This document shows, in pieces, positions 1 to 4,889 of a stretch of DNA of 6,358 bases. Location: assembly GCA_030607835.1 (NCBI GenBank), contig JAUWJE010000120.1:1-6358 (forward strand), in the 5' to 3' direction. The translations under genes and the position numbers were made by a program. The notes under the pieces are model-generated. The model did no database searches, had not been told where the DNA came from, and saw only the letters and a list, made by a program, of their open reading frames with translations. Numbering within the stretch: position 1 is the first letter of the stretch; each line of letters starts with the position of its first letter. The DNA comes from Candidatus Fermentibacterota bacterium. GTDB taxonomy: Bacteria > Fermentibacterota > Fermentibacteria > Fermentibacterales > JCC-6.

Positions 1-57
1 CAAAGAGGCTTTTCGGACCCTCTCCGGTTCATTTCTCAGCAATCCCCTGTCAAGCAT
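1..57 (-). CDS. serS: Seryl-tRNA synthetase, N-terminal fragment (runs off left edge)
   Basis: Reading the minus strand from the ATG at 57, 19 codons are present before the window ends, beginning MLDRGLLRNEPERVRKASL. This matches the conserved start of bacterial seryl-tRNA synthetase (E. coli begins MLDPNLLRNEP), the first strand and helix leading into the long coiled-coil arm that contacts tRNA-Ser. The enzyme charges tRNA-Ser (and tRNA-Sec) with serine in the cytoplasm. The catalytic domain lies outside the window, so the call rests on this short but distinctive N-terminus. A purine-rich ribosome site sits 10 bases upstream. The gene begins 43 bases after the lipid kinase stop, on the same strand and with no visible terminator between them, so co-transcription with the glycan genes is possible. 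A stand-alone promoter in the gap was not recognisable. Confidence 0.85.
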   Translation of the reverse strand, partial: MLDRGLLRNEPERVRKASL

Positions 58-67
58 TGTATTCCGT

Positions 68-76
68 CTCCCTTTT
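68..76 (-). promoter_or_regulatory. Ribosome binding site of serS
   Basis: The minus strand reads AAAAGGGAG here, followed by a 10-base spacer and the ATG at 57. It is the only good Shine-Dalgarno match in the dgkA-serS gap. It supports the ATG at 57 over the out-of-frame ATG just upstream. Confidence 0.6.
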
Positions 77-100
77 CATCTATATGGCATTATGCGAAAG

Positions 101-445
101 TCAGAAATGTGGAACAAAAACCAGTAATCCCACCGCGAGAGCACCCGCTGCGGCAAGAAGAACCGCTCCGGCAGCAAGGTCTTTGGCTTTCTGAACACTG
201 TCATGCCATTCAGGTGCTGTATGATCCGCCAGGAATTCCAGAGCGCTGTTCATCGCCTCGGCGGAAAGCACCATTGCAACGGCAAGAGCAATGAGTGCCC
301 ATTCAAGGAGATTCAGTCCGACAGTAAACCCGAGGATAAGGACAACTATGAGAGCGAAAACATGAATCCTCGCGTTCATCTGCGTTTTAAGCAGAGTGCC
401 GATACCTCTGACAGCGAACTTGAAGCTCCTGAATCTCTTTTTCAT
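101..445 (-). CDS. dgkA: DgkA-type integral membrane lipid kinase (diacylglycerol kinase or undecaprenol kinase)
   Basis: This 114-residue protein belongs to the small trimeric DgkA family, which phosphorylates a membrane lipid alcohol with ATP: diacylglycerol in E. coli, undecaprenol in many Gram-positives. Three hydrophobic helices are visible, at about residues 28-44, 47-65 and 92-112, after a basic amphipathic N-terminus. The catalytic signature is intact: E63, N66, E70, D74, H81, K88 and D89 line up at a constant offset of six with E69, N72, E76, D80, H87, K94 and D95 of E. coli DgkA. I chose the ATG at 445. An in-frame TTG at 463 would add six residues and overlap the PAP2 gene, but has no ribosome site, whereas a GGAG lies 12 bases before the ATG. 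The ATG is one base after the PAP2 stop, implying coupled translation. The NARIH segment resembles undecaprenol-kinase-like members, and the neighbouring sugar transferase and PAP2 phosphatase favour an undecaprenol substrate, but this is inference. Confidence 0.9.
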   Translation of the reverse strand: MKKRFRSFKFAVRGIGTLLKTQMNARIHVFALIVVLILGFTVGLNLLEWALIALAVAMVLSAEAMNSALEFLADHTAPEWHDSVQKAKDLAAGAVLLAAAGALAVGLLVFVPHF

Positions 446-446
446 A

Positions 447-1145
447 TCAGAAATATACTCCAAAACCGTTGGAAGTACTCCAGTGAACCATAAGTGCAGG
501 TTGCAGCCCCGGGTCGTCCGGATTATCCTCGTTATGAGCTTTGGTTACAGCAAGCCCTGCAGCAATACCGATAGCTACCCCAGCGATAACATCAGAGGGG
601 TAATGCTTTCTCAGTGTAATCCGCGACAGAGCTGTGAATCCGGCGATTACTACTGCTGGAATACCTGCTTCCGGACCGTATCTGTCCCAGATGATGAAAG
701 CAGAACAGGCAGTCCCGGCCGAGTGTCCGGAAGGAAAACTTCTGGAATTACTACCATCAGGACGTTCTCGTCCGGTTCCCAGCTTAAGGATACCTGTAAT
801 ACCATAGGTAATGAGCAGACCCTCTGTAAGTATCTGGCCTGTTTCCTCGGTATTTTCGGAACCGGAGGCAGCTGATCCAGCCCATAGAATGGATGTGCAG
901 GCGAGAAGAGGCAGGCCAAAAGCAACATCACAGCCTTTCGAGCAATCCTCGAGAAAGCCGTCACCCATAAATCCCCTGTAGCCTTCATTGTTTTCAAGAA
1001 AAGAAGCCCCTGCGGCGACAGTTCCTCCGGCTGCAAAGGTGATAAGTGGACCTGTGGAAAACAAATTATGTATACCTCTGCGCATGAAATGAGGAAAATC
1101 ATCACCTGCGGCGTTCGAAAACATCATGAACATCAGAGAGATCAA
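447..1145 (-). CDS. PAP2-family membrane phosphatase, probably with signal peptide
   Basis: PAP2 enzymes hydrolyse lipid phosphates or diphosphates such as undecaprenyl diphosphate or phosphatidic acid phosphate. Counting from the TTG at 1145 (232 residues), all three motifs are intact: K121-x6-R128-P129, P138-S-G-H141 and S174-R175-x5-H181-x3-D185. H141, R175, H181 and D185 are the expected active-site residues. Hydrophobic segments lie near 33-50, 72-92, 105-121, 142-153, 160-175 and 184-201. The first residues, from MISLMFMMF to the small-residue stretch SNAAG, resemble the core and cleavage region of a signal peptide but lack a basic head. Extending the frame upstream to a CTG at 1181 adds ERNR and more hydrophobic residues, completing a classical signal peptide, and a well-spaced AAGGAG precedes that CTG. 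The true start may therefore be 1181, overlapping the aminotransferase by 14 bases. The tail after the last helix ends in VYF and looks strand-like. The neighbours suggest undecaprenyl diphosphate as substrate; this is unproven. Confidence 0.9.
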   Translation of the reverse strand: MISLMFMMFSNAAGDDFPHFMRRGIHNLFSTGPLITFAAGGTVAAGASFLENNEGYRGFMGDGFLEDCSKGCDVAFGLPLLACTSILWAGSAASGSENTEETGQILTEGLLITYGITGILKLGTGRERPDGSNSRSFPSGHSAGTACSAFIIWDRYGPEAGIPAVVIAGFTALSRITLRKHYPSDVIAGVAIGIAAGLAVTKAHNEDNPDDPGLQPALMVHWSTSNGFGVYF

Positions 1146-1167
1146 TAGAATCGATCCGGAGGAGATT

Positions 1168-2325
1168 CTATTCCTTTCCAGCGTAGAACTCCTTCACGGA
1201 ATCCACAACTTCGTTCAATTCAGCTTCGGTCAGCTCACCAAAGACAGGAAGAGAGATAACCTCCCTGGATGCATTCTCCGAAACGGGGAAATCACCTTCT
1301 TTGTACCCCAGACACTCAAAGCATTCCTGAAGGTGAAGAGGAAGCGGATAATAGACAGCACAGCCGATTCCACGTTTGCGAAGCCAGGCAAGAAGCTCAT
1401 CTCGGTTTTCAGCCTTTAAGGTGTACTGATTGTATACAGACCAGGCGTTTTTCCTTATGACGGGAGTTTTTACCTGCTTCACGCTCCTAAAAGCGCTCTT
1501 GTAGAATTTCGCGTTTTTTCTGCGTCCCTTATGCCATTTTTCAAGATGGGACAGTTTTATCCTGAGAAATCCCGCCTGCAGAGCATCCAGCCGGGAATTG
1601 AAGCCCACTTCCTTATGAATGTATCCCTGCCCACCATGTTCTCTGAGTCTGACAATTCTCTCTGCGGTCTCCCGGTCACTGGTTGTTACCATCCCTCCGT
1701 CTCCGAGAGCGCCAAGATTTTTTGAGGGGAAGAAGCTGAAGCAGCCCGCTACTCCAAAAGAGCCTGCCTTCTTTTCCTCCCATTTTGCGCCGACTGCCTG
1801 TGCGGCATCCTCGACAACGGGGATCTGCCACTCGTTGCAGATAGTCATAATCCTGTCCATTTCAGCCATCTGACCGAACAGATGCACAGGCATTACCGCT
1901 GCCACTCGAGTGCCGCTTCTCTTATCAATGACTCCTCTGTTCGTTACAGCGCAGTTATTTCTCAACCAGTCAGACAGGAGATCAGGATCCATGTTGAAAG
2001 TGTCGGGAAGGATGTCAACAAATTGCGGAATGCCGCCAGCACGGACAATAGCTCCCGCAGTCGCGAAGAAAGTGAAAGGAGTAGTTATTACATATTCCCC
2101 CGGTTTTACACCCGCAGCCATGAGCGCGAGAATAAGAGCGTCAGTACCGGAAGCACATCCAACCGCGATTTCTGTTCCGCAGTATTTCGAGAATTCCCCT
2201 TCAAGGGCTTCCAGTTCAGGACCTTTAATGAATGCTGAAGTTTCCAGCGCTTTATCGAAAACCTTTCGGAGATCATCAAACAGAGGTCTGTGCTGTCTGT
2301 TTATGTCTAACAGAGGAACTGCCAT
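1168..2325 (-). CDS. DegT/DnrJ/EryC1/StrS-family PLP-dependent sugar aminotransferase
   Basis: This 385-residue cytosolic enzyme has the usual length and full motif set of the family that transfers an amino group, typically from glutamate, to a nucleotide-linked keto sugar. Visible are the phosphate-binding SGTDA (59-63), aromatic T-P-F-T-F-F (82-87) stacking against the cofactor, V-E-D-A-A-Q (171-176) with D173 for the pyridine nitrogen, S-F-F-P-S-K (197-202) with K202 as the PLP Schiff-base lysine, and N-S-R-L-D (243-247) from the partner subunit. PVHLFGQ, FFPSKNLG, NSRLDALQA and the Y-Y-P-L-P-L segment resemble WbpE-like UDP-3-keto-glucuronate aminotransferases, but the sugar cannot be assigned from these motifs. 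The start is firm: ATG at 2325 with AAAGGA seven bases upstream. It follows the phosphotransferase by 39 bases. No nucleotide-sugar dehydrogenase or dehydratase making the keto substrate lies in the window, so that partner must be elsewhere. The product probably feeds the glycan made by the neighbouring enzymes. Confidence 0.93.
   Translation of the reverse strand: MAVPLLDINRQHRPLFDDLRKVFDKALETSAFIKGPELEALEGEFSKYCGTEIAVGCASGTDALILALMAAGVKPGEYVITTPFTFFATAGAIVRAGGIPQFVDILPDTFNMDPDLLSDWLRNNCAVTNRGVIDKRSGTRVAAVMPVHLFGQMAEMDRIMTICNEWQIPVVEDAAQAVGAKWEEKKAGSFGVAGCFSFFPSKNLGALGDGGMVTTSDRETAERIVRLREHGGQGYIHKEVGFNSRLDALQAGFLRIKLSHLEKWHKGRRKNAKFYKSAFRSVKQVKTPVIRKNAWSVYNQYTLKAENRDELLAWLRKRGIGCAVYYPLPLHLQECFECLGYKEGDFPVSENASREVISLPVFGELTEAELNEVVDSVKEFYAGKE
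1189..1194 (-). promoter_or_regulatory. Candidate ribosome binding site pointing to a CTG start (1181) for the PAP2 gene
   Basis: The minus strand reads AAGGAG, a perfect Shine-Dalgarno core, seven bases before a CTG in frame with the PAP2 gene. The site lies inside the last codons of the aminotransferase (Lys-Glu), so a chance match is possible. By contrast, the bases just before the TTG at 1145 read CTCCTCCGG and onward, which contains no ribosome site. The CTG start would give a protein beginning MERNRISSGSILLIS, with a basic head before the hydrophobic core. Confidence 0.45.
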
Positions 2326-2332
2326 TATTATA

Positions 2333-2338
2333 TCCTTT
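2333..2338 (-). promoter_or_regulatory. Ribosome binding site of the sugar aminotransferase gene
   Basis: The minus strand reads AAAGGA followed by a seven-base spacer and ATG at 2325. It sits in the 39-base gap after the phosphotransferase stop and fixes the aminotransferase start. Confidence 0.7.
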
Positions 2339-2364
2339 CGAACGTAAAGTGTTGTTTTGCGGGT

Positions 2365-3792
2365 TCAGTGAGCTCCTGCCCCGGTCAGAACTACTTTCAG
2401 GGTTCTGGCGAGTATTTCCAGGTCGAGAAAGATAGACTGGTTCTCAATATAGAAAAAATCATACTTAAGTTTGCTTGCCACGCTTTCCAGATCGGTATCA
2501 TATTCGAGCTTGACCTGCGCCCATCCCGTTAGACCCGGTTTGATTGTAAGCCGTTTCTGGTAAAACGGATACACTATTCTGAGTTCTTCAACGAAAGCTG
2601 GTCTTTCAGGACGAGGTCCGACAATTGACATTTCACCTAAAACTACATTTAGCAGTTGAGGAAACTCATCGATCCTTGATCTGCGTAGAAGACGGCCTAT
2701 TGAAGTAATTCTCTTATCTTCTCTATCGGCCCAGACAGGACCGCTGTGCTTCTCGGCGTCATGAATCATGCTCCGGAACTTGAAAAGCTTGAAAATCCTG
2801 CCGCCTTTACCCACTCTTCTCTGTCGATAGAAAACAGGTCCTCTGGAATCAATCTTGATGGCTATTCCTATCAGGATCCAGAAAGGGAGCCCGACAAGAA
2901 GTACTATAACGCTGATGAAGTAATCCATGAACAGTTTAACAAGCCTCTGCCAGAAACTCAATCTTTCCGGAAAGATCTCCATGAAAGGCTGCCCCATTAT
3001 CTGAGTGCTGTGAACGTGCCCTGCAACAATGTCAAAAAGATCGGGCACAACTTTTACTCTGATACCCGCACCGGCTGCCGGCAGAAGAAGTGATAGAATG
3101 TCATCATGAAAATTGGATGCAATAGTCACAAGGAGTTCCTGAACATTACACTCCCTCAGGATTTTCGGAAGATCCATTACAGTGCCTAGAATCTGTTCTT
3201 CCGAAACGGTCTGTTCGATACTGCTTTTCTCCGGATCAACAAAACCGACAACATTGTACCCGAGAGCAATGTTCTCTTCAAGGTACTGCTCCAGGTAAGA
3301 GGCGGATATTCCGGTTCCTATAATTGCCGCATTGCGCCTGAGAATACCTTTCTTTGCCAGTTTTCTCTCTATCAGGCGCACAGATCCTCTGGCAGTGAAT
3401 ACAAGTAGAATCAGAAGGACGTAGTAAAAAACAATAATCCATCTCCCAATCGATGCAGAAGGTGAGATGAGGAAAGCACTGAAAAATAGAATTATGAAGC
3501 CGGTTGTAACAGGTTTCATGACCAGCTTGAGTTCGTCCGCCCAGCTCATGTCCCAGTGGAGTCCATAGGATCCGGATGCGACGAACATAAGCCACCAGAA
3601 CGGAATGGATGCTATTCCGCCAGCGAACATAACATGACCGGACATGGGAACGATCTCCTCGAAAAGACCCGAGTCGAACTTGATCCAGGCTGCGAATATG
3701 AGGGCTATGAACACAGCAATCGCGTCAAAACTCATCCTGAGCAGCATAACCTGCTTTTTCAGTTGTCTTCCTCCATGGTTTTCCTTTCCCAT
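2365..3792 (-). CDS. Polyprenyl-phosphate sugar-1-phosphate transferase (WbaP/WcaJ-type initiating enzyme)
   Basis: This 475-residue membrane enzyme should start glycan assembly by moving a sugar-1-phosphate from a nucleotide sugar to undecaprenyl phosphate at the cytoplasmic face. Helices are seen near 14-36, 54-74, 95-110 and 117-137. A Rossmann-like region follows, with the glycine motif I-I-G-T-G-I (157-162). The long hydrophobic re-entrant segment is at 284-313 and the catalytic domain runs from about 283 to 475. Its motifs are RQRRVGKGGRIF (323-334), KFRSM (338-342), S-R-I-D-E-F-P-Q-L (372-380) with the catalytic D375-E376 pair, SIVGPRPERP (389-398), KPGLTGWAQV (418-427) and Y444-D-F-F-Y-I-E450. 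Length and layout are typical of the full-size family; the sugar is unknown. The start is uncertain: the ATG at 3792 overlaps the glycosyltransferase by 34 bases and has a poor ribosome site, whereas GGAGG lies seven bases before an in-frame CTG at 3762 that overlaps the preceding stop as CTGA. Either leaves the first helix intact. Confidence 0.94.
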   Translation of the reverse strand: MGKENHGGRQLKKQVMLLRMSFDAIAVFIALIFAAWIKFDSGLFEEIVPMSGHVMFAGGIASIPFWWLMFVASGSYGLHWDMSWADELKLVMKPVTTGFIILFFSAFLISPSASIGRWIIVFYYVLLILLVFTARGSVRLIERKLAKKGILRRNAAIIGTGISASYLEQYLEENIALGYNVVGFVDPEKSSIEQTVSEEQILGTVMDLPKILRECNVQELLVTIASNFHDDILSLLLPAAGAGIRVKVVPDLFDIVAGHVHSTQIMGQPFMEIFPERLSFWQRLVKLFMDYFISVIVLLVGLPFWILIGIAIKIDSRGPVFYRQRRVGKGGRIFKLFKFRSMIHDAEKHSGPVWADREDKRITSIGRLLRRSRIDEFPQLLNVVLGEMSIVGPRPERPAFVEELRIVYPFYQKRLTIKPGLTGWAQVKLEYDTDLESVASKLKYDFFYIENQSIFLDLEILARTLKVVLTGAGAH

Positions 3793-4889
3793 ATCTCTAC
3801 GGGATTACCTGTCAGGGTTCTGAATATACCATCAATTGAGGCAAAGTTCATAAGCCAGAAGTAGTAAGGGAAAAGAAGCCTCGACGGCAACCTGTTTCTC
3901 AGGAATAATCCGGCAACCGCAAGAAGGTGGAAAGAGCACATCAGAAGAAAGATAGTCGTGTAAACGGGAGAACCAGCCAGAATGCCTGATAGAACAGTCG
4001 CGCAGAGAATGAGAACACCGGAGAACCATCTCAGCATTTTATGAACAAGTAGCTGGAGGAAGAGAAAAAAATTCCCCTTCTTCAGGGCTTTTCCCATCAG
4101 GAGAACACAGCTGGTAAGCATCCAGCTGACGATTCTCACCATTCTGCGGTACTGACTGGAATCGTCAGGAGAGGGCTCCACAGCGATGGCACATTCATTG
4201 AATACGCATGAGTATCCCTGAATCCTTGTCATGACCGCGAGTTCGAAATCATCCGCTCGATTGGGAGCTGCAGGCATAAAGAGTTTTCTTCTCAGTGAAA
4301 AGATCGCGCCCGTTGCACCCAGCACGACACCGAGTCTTGAGCAGAGCTTCTTGATGGTTTTCTCATATTTCCAGTAAGCACTTTCGCAGGTAGTTCCTTC
4401 CAGGCTGTTCATTCTCGATCCGTCAACGCATCCTATTCCTGGATTACTGTAAGGCAGGACAAGCTCCCTCACCGCATCCACCGCAAACACAGTATCCGCA
4501 TCTGTGAAGACAATGATATCGCTGTTTGAAAGCTTCAGCAGCTCCTGTATTATCAGAGACTTCCCCATTCTCTCCGGGCTGCGGTAAAGAACGACGCCAT
4601 GGATCGCGAAGGTCTTAACGATTTCGTCAGTTTCGTCATCAGAAGAGTCGGACCCTATCAGTATTTCCAACCTGCCTGGATAATTCTGGTTAAGAAGGTT
4701 TTCTATTCTGCGGGCAATGACATTTTCTTCGTTTCTCGCTGCAACCAGAACACTTACTGAAGGCCAGTCCGATGGTTCAATCCAGGGTGTATTTTTTCTG
4801 AACAAAGCTAACAGGCACAGAAAAAGAGGATAGATGAACCATGAAACTGAAGATAGACCAAGAACGATCCAGAAATAAGCTGGATTCAT
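3759..4889 (-). CDS. Membrane-anchored family 2 glycosyltransferase
   Basis: This 376-residue protein has one N-terminal helix (about 5-30), a cytoplasmic GT-A domain (44-255) and hydrophobic C-terminal segments near 288-305, 309-329 and 338-355, the layout of inner-membrane GT2 enzymes related to cellulose and hyaluronan synthases. S-V-L-V-A-A-R-N-E-E (46-55) and I-G-S-D-S-S-D-D (78-85) form the nucleotide site, F-T-D-A-D-T (128-133) is the metal-binding DxD, GATGAIF (191-197) lies in the acceptor region, and A-D-D-F-E (212-216) supplies the likely catalytic base. A canonical QxxRW is absent: the nearest candidates are Q246-Y-R-R-M and R249-M-V-R-I. This points to a single-addition transferase more than a processive synthase, though that is inference. 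The donor sugar is not readable. The start is firm: ATG at 4889 overlaps the preceding stop as ATGA, with a modest AAAGAG eight bases upstream. Placement before the initiating phosphotransferase suggests it extends the lipid-linked sugar. Confidence 0.92.
   Translation of the reverse strand: MNPAYFWIVLGLSSVSWFIYPLFLCLLALFRKNTPWIEPSDWPSVSVLVAARNEENVIARRIENLLNQNYPGRLEILIGSDSSDDETDEIVKTFAIHGVVLYRSPERMGKSLIIQELLKLSNSDIIVFTDADTVFAVDAVRELVLPYSNPGIGCVDGSRMNSLEGTTCESAYWKYEKTIKKLCSRLGVVLGATGAIFSLRRKLFMPAAPNRADDFELAVMTRIQGYSCVFNECAIAVEPSPDDSSQYRRMVRIVSWMLTSCVLLMGKALKKGNFFLFLQLLVHKMLRWFSGVLILCATVLSGILAGSPVYTTIFLLMCSFHLLAVAGLFLRNRLPSRLLFPYYFWLMNFASIDGIFRTLTGNPVEIWERKTMEEDN
3770..3774 (-). promoter_or_regulatory. 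Candidate ribosome binding site pointing to a CTG start (3762) for the phosphotransferase gene
   Basis: GGAGG on the minus strand stands seven bases before a CTG that is in frame with the phosphotransferase and overlaps the glycosyltransferase stop as CTGA. It falls in Glu-Glu codons of the glycosyltransferase tail, so it could be coincidental. The ATG at 3792 has only a weak GAG-type match very close to it. Confidence 0.4.
4886..4889 (-). other. ATGA stop/start overlap between the radical SAM and glycosyltransferase genes
   Basis: The radical SAM stop TGA (4888-4886) and the glycosyltransferase ATG (4889-4887) share bases. This four-base overlap is the classic arrangement for translational coupling and shows that the two genes lie on one message. 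Confidence 0.85.

Noticed and set aside
87..95. Small palindrome GCATAATGC in the dgkA-serS gap
   Set aside because: Four-base arms with a one-base centre are too short to call an operator or hairpin, and no T-run follows for a terminator.
445..463. TTG at 463 as the start of the lipid kinase
   Set aside because: It has no ribosome site, adds six non-conserved residues and overlaps the PAP2 gene; the ATG at 445 gives the expected MKKRFRSFK N-terminus of the family.
396..875. Open frame of 159 codons on the plus strand
   Set aside because: It lies antisense to the PAP2 gene, whose three catalytic motifs are intact; the plus-strand product shows no recognisable family or ribosome site and is a shadow.
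650..1105. Open frame of 151 codons on the minus strand in another frame
   Set aside because: It overlaps the PAP2 gene in a shifted frame and encodes no recognisable domain; the PAP2 frame explains the sequence.
2326..2331. TATAAT on the minus strand just before the aminotransferase ATG, resembling a -10 box
   Set aside because: A transcript from it would begin inside or at the start codon and lose the ribosome site, and the bases at -35 spacing read CAACAC, not a sigma-70 element.
1910..2347. Open frame of 145 codons on the plus strand
   Set aside because: It is antisense to the conserved N-terminal half of the sugar aminotransferase and shows no family features.
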